From Comamonadaceae bacterium (GTDB lineage: Bacteria; Pseudomonadota; Gammaproteobacteria; Burkholderiales; Burkholderiaceae): a DNA stretch of 18,110 nucleotides. The stretch lies in NCBI GenBank assembly GCA_947374535.1, contig CANCCJ010000047.1, positions 1-18,110 of the forward strand, in the 5' to 3' direction. This document shows positions 1 through 6,853 of this stretch, piece by piece; within the stretch, counting starts at the first letter, position 1; every line of letters starts with the position of its first letter. The notes beneath the pieces were generated by a model. It did no database searches and was not told the DNA's origin. It worked only from the letters and a program-made list of their open reading frames with translations. Both the position numbers and the translations under genes were made by a program.

Positions 1-764
1 TGCGTCACCCCTTGATCGTCAAAGCTTCCATTGCTGTGTGGCGTTGGTTCACCGATTTGGATTTGAGTGAATCCAAACAGCAAAAATTTGCAAACCTGCA
101 TGAATGCTTCACACGCGAATTGCGACCAGGGCTGCGTCCCATTGATTCCAACCCCTCGGTGCTCAGCTCGCCTTGTGATGCGATCGTCGGAGCGTGCGGC
201 GAGATTCGGGATGGCATGGTGTTTCAAGCCAAAGGCTTTCCGTACAACCTCCACAGCCTGCTGAGCGCGCCTGAATTGATTCAGCGTTGGCCGAACTTGT
301 TAGAGGGCGGTCGCTTCATGACCCTGCGTTTGACCAGCAGCATGTATCACCGCTTTCATGCGCCTTGCGATGCCCACTTGAGTCGTGTGACTTACATCTC
401 AGGCGATACCTGGAACGTAAACCCGATTGCGTTGACACGCGTGAAAGAGTTGTTTTGCAAGAACGAAAGAGCTGTTTTAGAAATGCAAACAGGCGATGGC
501 ATTCCATTTTTGATCGTCCCTGTGGCTGCGGTGCTGGTGGCCAGCATGCGATTTCACGCGGTAGATGTGCTGCTAAACCTTCGTTACAAAGGCGCGAATA
601 AAATTCCTTGCGACGCCGACTATGTCAAAGGCCAGGAGATGGGCTGGTTTGAACACGGCTCCACCATCTTGATGTTTGTCCCGCCAGGCTTTGCATGGGC
701 GGATGGCATCGAGACTGGCATGAGAATTCGTATGGGTGAGGCGCTGTTAACCACCCAGGCCTAG
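1..764 (+). CDS. psd: Phosphatidylserine decarboxylase proenzyme (5'-truncated by window edge)
   Basis: This is a phosphatidylserine decarboxylase, the pyruvoyl enzyme that makes phosphatidylethanolamine from phosphatidylserine at the inner membrane. The reading frame is open to the left edge; the first possible start in the window is a TTG at 12, but relatives of this class (roughly 280-320 residues) have about 30 or more extra N-terminal residues, so the true start probably lies outside. Counting from the TTG, the expected Asp-His-Ser triad is visible: Asp56 in SPCDAIVG, His116 in YHRFHAPCD, and Ser217 in the self-cleavage motif. That motif reads HGST instead of the E. coli LGST; cleavage between Gly216 and Ser217 would give the short pyruvoyl alpha subunit. 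Its last 18 bases overlap the convergent membrane-protein gene on the other strand. Family assignment is firm; only the 5' end is uncertain. Confidence 0.92.
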   Translation, partial: RHPLIVKASIAVWRWFTDLDLSESKQQKFANLHECFTRELRPGLRPIDSNPSVLSSPCDAIVGACGEIRDGMVFQAKGFPYNLHSLLSAPELIQRWPNLLEGGRFMTLRLTSSMYHRFHAPCDAHLSRVTYISGDTWNVNPIALTRVKELFCKNERAVLEMQTGDGIPFLIVPVAAVLVASMRFHAVDVLLNLRYKGANKIPCDADYVKGQEMGWFEHGSTILMFVPPGFAWADGIETGMRIRMGEALLTTQA

Positions 765-1985
765 CATGCACAGAATGGCAGCGCCGAGAAGGCTTGCTAA
801 GCCGATGGCGATGCGATGGCCGTAACGTAAACCGCCGATGAAATAGGCCAAAAATATTTTCGACATCGCGCTAGAAGCTAAGATGGCAATCACCCCCCCC
901 CAGCGTGCAAAAGCAGATTGCGCCAGGTCTGAATGACTGAGCTGAGAAATGCCAACGGCTGCTGCGTGAATTTCTACCAAGCCGACGATCACTGAAGTGG
1001 CGAATGCACCTGAATCACCAAAGTAGCTTTTGAGCCAAGCAGCACAAAGAATCACGGCGCTGATCGTGGTTGCGATCATCAGCGCATGCGTAGTTTTGAA
1101 GGCGTGCTTGGCGGAAGTCAGTTGAAAACTGTCCGGTATTTCCGTATGTTGAATGAAGTATGCCGCGACTAATGAAAGAGCTATGCCTGCGGCTACCAGT
1201 GGCCATGCGACCGATCGGAGCAACTCAGGCGCACTGGCCGCCAAAACCAAGGTGAACAACATCAGCGACGACAAAACGGAGAGCAAAGCGGCAGCACTCG
1301 CCATGGATTCGAATGCAGGTTTGTCATGCGCCTTATGTCCATATTCGGCAACAGCAGCCGTGGAAGAAATGAAGCCCGAGAAAAAACCAGCCAAGGGCAA
1401 GCCCCATCTCACGTCTGCGACACGCATGCAAACATGCCCCAACATGCCAACGCCCATGATCAGCACCACAATTTTCCACATGGCATAGGGGTTGAGTGCA
1501 TGCCAAGGATCAATTGGTGCTGTCGGCAACAGCGGTAAGACCACCAGCGCCGAGGCGAACAACATCAGTGCATCTTCCAGTTCGTGCTCGGTCAATATCT
1601 CTTGACTGAATTTATGCAATGGTTTCTTGACAAGTAGCAAGCCTGCAACCATCACGCCAATGGCGGTTGCGCGTGAAGCCTGCGTGGTGGCCAGACCCGC
1701 TAGAACCATGGTTAAAAAGAGTGTGAACTCGCCCGTCATCCCAGGATCTTTTGGGGCAGATTGATGGTAGCCAATAGTCATCATGAAGCCGGTGACCAAC
1801 AGCGCAGTGATAAAAAATGGCGTTCCCATGCCGAACGTGATAGCGCCCGTCAACGCCACGATGACATGCGTTCGAACGCCGGCCTTCATCGCGCCAGGTC
1901 GGTGCAAACGCTCTCTCACGGTGCCAATGAGAAAACCTATGCTCAATGCTGTGAGCAGTCCGAGAGAGGATTCATCCCAATTCAT
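747..1985 (-). CDS. MgtC/SapB-DUF4010 family integral membrane protein
   Basis: A 412-residue, very hydrophobic protein with about 11-12 predicted membrane segments. The N-terminal part (residues about 1-130) carries the MgtC/SapB-like signature near residues 17-26 (GFLIGTVRER) followed by an ARTHxxV-like stretch. The C-terminal part (about 180-400) resembles DUF4010, including a Gly/Ser-rich GFISSTA segment. Proteins with this architecture are widespread in proteobacteria but their substrate is unknown; MgtC relatives modulate ion or ATP/phosphate homeostasis, so a role linked to the divergent ppk1 is possible but is only inference. The ATG at 1985 has no strong Shine-Dalgarno sequence. The gene is divergent from ppk1 (about 110 bp between starts) and its 3' end overlaps psd by 18 bp. 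A run of nine G on the coding strand (893-901) encodes part of a Trp-Gly-Gly-Val stretch. Confidence 0.85.
   Translation of the reverse strand: MNWDESSLGLLTALSIGFLIGTVRERLHRPGAMKAGVRTHVIVALTGAITFGMGTPFFITALLVTGFMMTIGYHQSAPKDPGMTGEFTLFLTMVLAGLATTQASRATAIGVMVAGLLLVKKPLHKFSQEILTEHELEDALMLFASALVVLPLLPTAPIDPWHALNPYAMWKIVVLIMGVGMLGHVCMRVADVRWGLPLAGFFSGFISSTAAVAEYGHKAHDKPAFESMASAAALLSVLSSLMLFTLVLAASAPELLRSVAWPLVAAGIALSLVAAYFIQHTEIPDSFQLTSAKHAFKTTHALMIATTISAVILCAAWLKSYFGDSGAFATSVIVGLVEIHAAAVGISQLSHSDLAQSAFARWGGVIAILASSAMSKIFLAYFIGGLRYGHRIAIGLASLLGAAILCMLGLGG
893..901. repeat. Homopolymer tract of nine C (nine G on the coding strand)
   Basis: Nine consecutive C on the plus strand lie inside the MgtC/SapB-DUF4010 coding region. 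The frame is intact at this length. Such a tract is slippage-prone, so a length change of one would truncate the protein. It could mean phase variation, or just a difficult spot for sequencing. Confidence 0.9.
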
Positions 1986-2026
1986 AAGTGAATCTTAGTG
2001 ACTGTTTCAATGTGTGACCTATAGGG

Positions 2027-2066
2027 CTGTCATAAATGTCACACGTTCGTCACATTTCATCGTCAC
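2027..2066 (+). promoter_or_regulatory. Pho-box-like repeats upstream of ppk1
   Basis: GTCA-type repeats occur at 2027-2033 (CTGTCAT), 2036-2042 (ATGTCAC), 2047-2053 (TCGTCAC) and 2060-2066 (TCGTCAC). The second and third are exactly 11 bp apart with a 4-bp spacer, matching the PhoB box plan of two 7-mers (CTGTCAT-N4-CTGTCAT). The outer repeats are spaced 9 and 13 bp. All read toward ppk1. A clear -10 element is not evident. ppk genes are PhoB-regulated in several proteobacteria, so phosphate-starvation control of ppk1 is the natural reading. The repeats also rule against the upstream in-frame ATG at 2036 as translation start. Confidence 0.72.
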
Positions 2067-2095
2067 ACTTGAAGAATAGACAGGCAGGTAAGCAA

Positions 2096-4234
2096 ATGAC
2101 GATTGGCAATCTCAGCAAAGAGACACACATACACAAGAGCAACAGAGTTGAATGGTTAGACCGCGACCTGAGTCTTTTGGCGTTCAACGTCCGTGTGCTC
2201 GATTGGGCTAAGCGTCCCGAAGTGCCTTTGCTAGAGCGTTTACGCTACCTGTGCATCGTGTCCTCAAACCTCGATGAGTTTTTTGAAGTACGTGCCGCAC
2301 TGCACAACAGTGTGGAGCACCCCAAGGCCCCTTTGGATGCAGCAGGCACACACGCTCAGCACTCGCTCAGCAAAGTAGCTCACGCGTTGGTTGACGAGCA
2401 ATACGCGCTTTACAACGATGTGCTCATGCCCGCCTTTGCGAAAGAAGGGGTTCGCATCCTGTCGCATGGTGATCGCACCTTGGTGCAGCACCAATGGGTG
2501 AAATCATTTTTTGAACGCGAAGTGCGCCCCTTGTTGTTACCTGTGGGGCTAGACCCCGCACATCCGTTTCCACAAGTTGCGAACAAATCGCTCAACTTCA
2601 TCGTGCGTCTGTCGGGTAAAGATGCCTTTGGCCGTGACAACGAAATTGCGATTGTCAAAGTGCCACGCAGTTTGCCGCGTTTGATTCCGTTGCCAGACAA
2701 GCTCTCGGGCAAACGCCAACTGTTTGTGTCGATCTCCAGCGTGATTCGTGCACACCTCAAAGATTTGTTTCCAGGCCGCGATGTAGGGCAGTTTTCGCAG
2801 TTTCGTGTGACCCGTCATTCTGATTTGTCGGTGGATGAAGAGGATGTGAAAAACCTGCGCACAGCTTTGCGCCAAGGTTTGGTGCACCGCAATTACGGCC
2901 AAGCCGTGCGGCTGGAGGTGTCTTCGGGTTGCTCAGAGCATCTGTCTGAATTTTTGTTGCAACAGTTTGAATTGCCGCACTCGGCGTTGTACCGTGTGCA
3001 TGGTCCAGTGAACTTGGTGCGCCTTAACCAGTTGATTGACTTGGTAGACAACCCCAAGTGGTTGTTTCCACTTTACAACGCCAGCTATCCGCAGCAATTG
3101 GTGACCAATGGGTCTATCTTTGATCGCTTGCAAAGTGGCGATGTCATGATTCACCAGCCTTATGAAAGCTTTGATGGCGTTTTGGCTTTCTTGCGTGAGG
3201 CGGTGCGTGACCCCCATGTGCTTGCCATCAAGCAAACCATCTATCGCACGGGGGCTGATTCTGTGTTGATGGAGTTGTTGCGCGAAGCTGTTCAGCGAGG
3301 CAAAGAAGTGACCGTGGTGGTGGAGTTGAAGGCGCGTTTTGACGAAGAGGCCAATATCAATTGGGCTGAAAAGCTCGAATACATTGGTGCCCAGGTGGTG
3401 TATGGCGTGGTGGGTCTGAAGACGCATGCCAAGATGCTGCTGGTCACGCGCCGCGAAGGTCGCAACATTCGCCGCTATGCGCATTTGTCTACGGGTAACT
3501 ACAACCCTCGCACTGCCAAGCTCTATACCGATTTGAGTCATATCACCTGCGACCCCAAACTCACACAAGACGTGGAAAGCGTATTTAACTTATTGGCGAA
3601 TCAAAGCAAGATTCCACGCTTGAACAAGTTGATGATTGCGCCATTTCAGTTGCAACGCAGCTTGATTGATAAGGTCGAAAAAACAGCGCAAGCTGCGGCA
3701 CAGGGCATCGACAGTCGCATCATCTTGAAGATGAACACACTCACCGATGAAAAACTGATGGAAGCTTTGGTGAAAGCGGGGCAGGCGGGGGTGCAGATTG
3801 ATTTGATCATTCGAGGCGCATGCATGTTGCCCGCACAACGTCCAGGTGTGGCGGACAACATCCGCGTTCGCTCCATCATTGGTCGTTTCTTAGAGCATTC
3901 GCGGGTGTTTTATTTCCGCACCGCCAATGACGAATCTTTGTATTTGTCGAGTGCCGATTGGATGAACCGCAACATGCTTCGCCGTGTTGAGTTGGCATGG
4001 CCTGTGGAAGATGCAGTTTTGCGCCAACGGATCATTGACGAGTGTTTGGTGGCGTACTTGCATGACAACGTTGATGCTTGGAGCTTGAATGCCGATGGCC
4101 TTTACACACGGGTGCAGGTGACTAAGCCCAAACGTGCATCGATTAAAACAAGTCAAACACCACAGACTGTAACGCCCGTACTCGCGCATGGCGCACAAGC
4201 CGCGTTAATGGCTTTGTACGCTGCCAAGTTGTGA
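2096..4234 (+). CDS. ppk1: Polyphosphate kinase 1
   Basis: Cytoplasmic or membrane-associated polyphosphate kinase, which transfers the ATP gamma-phosphate onto a growing polyP chain. The 712-residue product begins with the PPK N-domain motif (WLDRDLSLLAFNVRVL, then SSNLDEFFEVR), followed by the head domain and the two phospholipase-D-like catalytic domains. The autophosphorylated His is His444 in GLKTHAKML, and the second catalytic His is His601 in LEHSRVFYF; the LSSADWMNRN motif follows. The last 40 or so residues are a Lys/Thr/Ala-rich variable tail. I place the start at ATG 2096, preceded by AGGTAAG, because an in-frame ATG at 2036 lies within the Pho-box repeats and would add a 20-residue non-conserved leader. 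sixA follows after a 21-bp gap and is probably cotranscribed. Confidence 0.96.
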   Translation: MTIGNLSKETHIHKSNRVEWLDRDLSLLAFNVRVLDWAKRPEVPLLERLRYLCIVSSNLDEFFEVRAALHNSVEHPKAPLDAAGTHAQHSLSKVAHALVDEQYALYNDVLMPAFAKEGVRILSHGDRTLVQHQWVKSFFEREVRPLLLPVGLDPAHPFPQVANKSLNFIVRLSGKDAFGRDNEIAIVKVPRSLPRLIPLPDKLSGKRQLFVSISSVIRAHLKDLFPGRDVGQFSQFRVTRHSDLSVDEEDVKNLRTALRQGLVHRNYGQAVRLEVSSGCSEHLSEFLLQQFELPHSALYRVHGPVNLVRLNQLIDLVDNPKWLFPLYNASYPQQLVTNGSIFDRLQSGDVMIHQPYESFDGVLAFLREAVRDPHVLAIKQTIYRTGADSVLMELLREAVQRGKEVTVVVELKARFDEEANINWAEKLEYIGAQVVYGVVGLKTHAKMLLVTRREGRNIRRYAHLSTGNYNPRTAKLYTDLSHITCDPKLTQDVESVFNLLANQSKIPRLNKLMIAPFQLQRSLIDKVEKTAQAAAQGIDSRIILKMNTLTDEKLMEALVKAGQAGVQIDLIIRGACMLPAQRPGVADNIRVRSIIGRFLEHSRVFYFRTANDESLYLSSADWMNRNMLRRVELAWPVEDAVLRQRIIDECLVAYLHDNVDAWSLNADGLYTRVQVTKPKRASIKTSQTPQTVTPVLAHGAQAALMALYAAKL

Positions 4235-4255
4235 TGTAGATGTGAGGTGCCAGAC

Positions 4256-4756
4256 ATGGACTTGATTTTGTGGCGTCATGCCGAAGCTGAAGTCGCACCG
4301 GAAGGTGGTGATGATTTGTCTCGCTCACTCACAAAAAAGGGCGAGCGTCAGGCCATGCGTATGGCCTCTTGGTTAGATCGTCATTTACCGGAAGGTACGC
4401 GCGTGCTGGTCAGCCCATCGCGTCGCACGCAACAAACGGCCATGTCATTGGGGCGCAAATTTAAGTTGCGTGACGAACTGGTGCCCGAAACATCGGTCGA
4501 CGATGTAATGAATTTGCTCAAATGGCATCCAGAGACAGGCCCGCAGCTCAAAGGCCCCGTGTTGCTGGTGGGGCATCAGCCTTATTTAGGACAACTGGTG
4601 GCGCGGCTATTGGGCATGCGAGACGAGATGTGCCCTGTGCGCAAGGGCGGTGTTTGGTGGCTACGAACCCGCATACGCGACGGTCAACCGCAGACGGTGC
4701 TGTTGACTGTCGCATGTCCAGAACTTACTTCGAGTTCTTGGGACGACCGGTCTTGA
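4256..4756 (+). CDS. sixA: Phosphohistidine phosphatase SixA
   Basis: A 166-residue histidine-phosphatase-superfamily protein close in size to E. coli SixA (161). The catalytic His8 sits in the opening RHA motif (LILWRHAEAE) and the second His107 lies in VGHQPYLG; conserved Arg residues appear in SPSRRTQQTA. SixA dephosphorylates phosphohistidine, for example on HPt domains or the nitrogen phosphotransferase system. I choose ATG 4256 because GAGG (4244-4247) sits 8 nt upstream; a GTG at 4247 in the same frame would overlap that ribosome site. It follows ppk1 by 21 bp. Linkage of ppk1 and sixA is common in proteobacteria, although a direct role of SixA in polyP metabolism is not established. 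Its 3' end overlaps the convergent Lys-rich gene by 32 bp. Confidence 0.92.
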   Translation: MDLILWRHAEAEVAPEGGDDLSRSLTKKGERQAMRMASWLDRHLPEGTRVLVSPSRRTQQTAMSLGRKFKLRDELVPETSVDDVMNLLKWHPETGPQLKGPVLLVGHQPYLGQLVARLLGMRDEMCPVRKGGVWWLRTRIRDGQPQTVLLTVACPELTSSSWDDRS

Positions 4757-5177
4757 TGGTCGGTACGTTGCTCAAAGCTGCTTTAAATTGAATGTCGCTC
4801 ATAGCGGCAAGGGCTTTGATGCCAGCCCGCAGTAATTCGCTTTTCTTCACAGACTGACCCAGCTTGCCAGCCCGCAGCTTGAGGCTGTCGATGACCACGT
4901 ACTCATCCTTTGGGATGGTGAAGCTGTCGCGCACCAGTTTTGGCTTTTTCACTTTGGCTGGTTTCGCCACTTTGACGGCTTTGACTGGCTTAGGCGCAGC
5001 TGCTTTAACCGGTGCTTTTTTGACGGCAGTCTTGGTCACAGGCTTGGTTGCTACTTTTTTGACCGCAATTTTTTTGAGGGTGGGCTTCTTAGCAGCAGGA
5101 GATTTGACCAAGGGCGCTTTGACGGCGCGTGACTTGACAGCAGCTTGAACGATGGTTTTTTGAGCGGTTGTACTCAC
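4725..5177 (-). CDS. Lys/Ala/Pro-rich histone-H1-like protein with ribbon-helix-helix-like C-terminus
   Basis: A 150-residue strongly basic protein. Residues about 10-80 are a low-complexity tail of Lys, Ala, Pro and Val with KKxxVK/KPVK-type units, like histone H1 or AlgP-type C-terminal tails. Residues about 82-128 look like a ribbon-helix-helix unit: a short strand (VRDSFTIP), helix A (KDEYVVIDSLKLRAGKLG), then KKSELLRAGIKAL as helix B. A short tail with KTGRPK ends it. The start is GTG 5177, with AGGA seven nt upstream. I recognise this as a conserved hypothetical family of Burkholderiales, without a known function. It lies between sixA (convergent, 32-bp overlap) and ppx (same strand, upstream, 73-bp gap), with a Pho-box-like site just upstream. 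A polycation made next to polyP enzymes suggests binding to polyP and DNA, for instance on polyP granules; this is inference. Confidence 0.85.
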   Translation of the reverse strand: MSTTAQKTIVQAAVKSRAVKAPLVKSPAAKKPTLKKIAVKKVATKPVTKTAVKKAPVKAAAPKPVKAVKVAKPAKVKKPKLVRDSFTIPKDEYVVIDSLKLRAGKLGQSVKKSELLRAGIKALAAMSDIQFKAALSNVPTIKTGRPKNSK

Positions 5178-5238
5178 TGTTGATTCCTGAAAAATTTAAA
5201 AGAATAAACAGTTTATATCGTTTAATTCAAACCGCCTA

Positions 5239-5265
5239 GTGTCATATATGTCATGGTTTCGTCAC
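5239..5265 (+). promoter_or_regulatory. Pho-box-like repeats across the ppx stop codon, upstream of the Lys-rich gene
   Basis: Repeats GTGTCAT (5239-5245), ATGTCAT (5248-5254) and TCGTCAC (5259-5265) reproduce the ppk1 site almost exactly, including the 9-bp then 11-bp spacing. The ppx stop codon lies in the middle repeat. The repeats read on the plus strand, whereas both adjacent genes are on the minus strand, so orientation is opposite to the usual Pho promoter. It may still be a PhoB site acting on the gene starting at 5177, may drive an antisense transcript into ppx, or may be a remnant. Confidence 0.55.
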
Positions 5266-6759
5266 AAATTCAAAGGCCCACGGGGCCTTGACCCACGAGG
5301 CACTTTCTTGTTTGAGTAAATGTGCCGACTGCGGAAATTCTTGCACCCATGTCTCTGAGGCATTCAGTGTGATGCGGTGTTTGTGTTCGTCAGATTGCAG
5401 CTGTAACGATTCAGCATCAGGATCTTTGCGGGCGTGGCACAAAATTAGGCTCACACGCAGTGCCATCAACATCATGGCAAATTCGTCGTCCTCTAATTCA
5501 CTTTCTAATTTTTTCAGCTTGCCGCGTTGACCCAGCACCAAGAGGCCCAGGCGGTGCAGCTCGGGCATGCCAAACCCCAGCAAATCTGCGTTTTCCAAGA
5601 TGTAGGCGCCGTGCTTGTGATAGTCGCTGTGCGAAATCGCAACGCCCACTTCGTGCAGCTGTGCGGCCCAACTCAGTTTGCGGCACAACCGATCGAGGTG
5701 TGTGGCGTTCTCCGTATCAAGCTTGGGGTTCATGCGTTGTAGCAAGTCAATGGCTACACGGCCCACGCGTTGGCCTTGTGTGGTGTCCACCGCAAACTTG
5801 ACGGCCAAACGTTGGATGGATAAATCGCGTGTGTCAGTGTCGTGGTCCTCTCGCTCCACCATGTCAAACAGCACACCGTGGCGTAAAGCGCCTTGTGCCA
5901 CATGCAAAGTGCCGATTTGTAGCAGTGTCATCAACGCACGCAGCACACTCACGCCGCCACCAATCACGGCACGGCGATCGTCCTTGAGTCCTTCGAGTTG
6001 CACCTTGTTCGCTTGACCTGCACGCACCAAGCATTTCACTAACCAGCCCAAACCTTCTAGGGTGATTTCACCTTCAGGAAACCCCGATAAAGCCAAGATA
6101 TCGGCCACGGCACCGACGGTGCCTGATGCGCCATAGGCCTTGTGCCATTGGTGACGAGGGTAGGTGGACAGGGCTTCTTCCAACACGGCTTGTGCGGCAA
6201 TCTCGGCACGGTAAAAAGCTTGCTCAGTGAACTCGCCGGTGGGGAAGTATTTCATGGACCACGCCACACTGCCCACGCGAAACGATGCGGTTTCTGTAGC
6301 ATCTAAGCCTTGCCCCAGCACCAATTCAGTGGAACGCCCACCAATATCAATCACCAAACGACGCTCGTTGTCGCTAGGCAGCATGTGAGCCACACCTTGG
6401 TAAATCAAGCGTGCCTCTTCGGTGCCAGCGATGACTTCGATGGGGAAGCCCAAAATCTCACAACCTTTTTGTAAAAAGGCCTCACGATTTTTGGCTTCGC
6501 GCAATGTTTGGGTGGCGACAGCACGGACCTGTGATTTTTTAAAACCAGACAATCGTTCAGCAAAGCGGGCCAAACAGTCCCAGCCACGTTGCATCGCTTC
6601 GTCGGTGAGGTTGCGGTTTTCGTCTAAACCGTTGCCCTGACGAACGGTTTCTTTCAGGTAGGCCACACGTTGAATTTGGCCGTGGTCGTAGCGACCGATT
6701 TCTAGTCGAAAGCTGTTGGAGCCTAAATCAATGGCTGCGAGAAGTGTGCCGTGTTTCAT
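5251..6759 (-). CDS. ppx: Exopolyphosphatase, Ppx/GppA family
   Basis: A 502-residue Ppx/GppA phosphatase that removes terminal phosphate from polyP (GppA members also hydrolyse pppGpp). The actin-like ATPase fold signature is clear: phosphate-1 motif AAIDLGSNSFRLEIG at residues 8-22, the catalytic Glu in AGTEEARLIYQG (Glu114 or Glu115), and phosphate-2 motif DIGGRSTEL from residue 138. The C-terminal third holds the HD-like helical domain (AAQLHEVGVAISHSDYHKHG) found in full-length Ppx such as the 513-residue E. coli enzyme. The ATG start at 6759 lies just downstream of a possible -10 (TAATAT, 6767-6772). The gene is divergent from phoX with a shared Pho-like control region and lies upstream of the Lys-rich gene, so synthesis, storage and breakdown of polyP are clustered. 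Choice of Ppx over GppA rests on length and neighbourhood. Confidence 0.94.
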   Translation of the reverse strand: MKHGTLLAAIDLGSNSFRLEIGRYDHGQIQRVAYLKETVRQGNGLDENRNLTDEAMQRGWDCLARFAERLSGFKKSQVRAVATQTLREAKNREAFLQKGCEILGFPIEVIAGTEEARLIYQGVAHMLPSDNERRLVIDIGGRSTELVLGQGLDATETASFRVGSVAWSMKYFPTGEFTEQAFYRAEIAAQAVLEEALSTYPRHQWHKAYGASGTVGAVADILALSGFPEGEITLEGLGWLVKCLVRAGQANKVQLEGLKDDRRAVIGGGVSVLRALMTLLQIGTLHVAQGALRHGVLFDMVEREDHDTDTRDLSIQRLAVKFAVDTTQGQRVGRVAIDLLQRMNPKLDTENATHLDRLCRKLSWAAQLHEVGVAISHSDYHKHGAYILENADLLGFGMPELHRLGLLVLGQRGKLKKLESELEDDEFAMMLMALRVSLILCHARKDPDAESLQLQSDEHKHRITLNASETWVQEFPQSAHLLKQESASWVKAPWAFEFVTKP

Positions 6760-6766
6760 GAAAACA

Positions 6767-6827
6767 ATATTACCGTTTATTCATGACAACTATATGTCAT
6801 AGATTCGTCATGTACGGCACATAAAGT
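6767..6827. promoter_or_regulatory. Overlapping divergent Pho boxes between ppx and phoX
   Basis: Toward phoX the plus strand reads ATGTCAT (6794-6800), AGAT, TCGTCAT (6805-6811), then ten bases, then TAAAGT (6822-6827) as a possible -10. Toward ppx the minus strand reads ATGACAT (6800-6794), ATAG, TTGTCAT (6789-6783), then exactly ten bases, then TAATAT (6772-6767). The ten-base distance from last repeat to -10 matches E. coli Pho promoters such as phoA. The central 7-mer is shared by both directions. The phoX-directed box is the stronger one. Confidence 0.75.
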
Positions 6828-6853
6828 TCTGCTTATTTCTATCTGAGGCCACA

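Noticed and set aside
2036..2095. Longer ppk1 start at ATG 2036
   Set aside because: The ATG lies inside Pho-like repeats, has no ribosome site, and the added 20 residues do not resemble PPK; ATG 2096 has AGGTAAG upstream and the conserved N-domain follows.
2933..3568. Minus-strand open frame of 211 residues within ppk1
   Set aside because: It is antisense to conserved PPK catalytic sequence and its His/Gln-rich translation resembles no family; it is a codon-bias shadow.
4247..4255. GTG 4247 as sixA start
   Set aside because: It would overlap the GAGG ribosome site that is well placed for ATG 4256, and SixA normally begins a few residues before the RHG/RHA motif.
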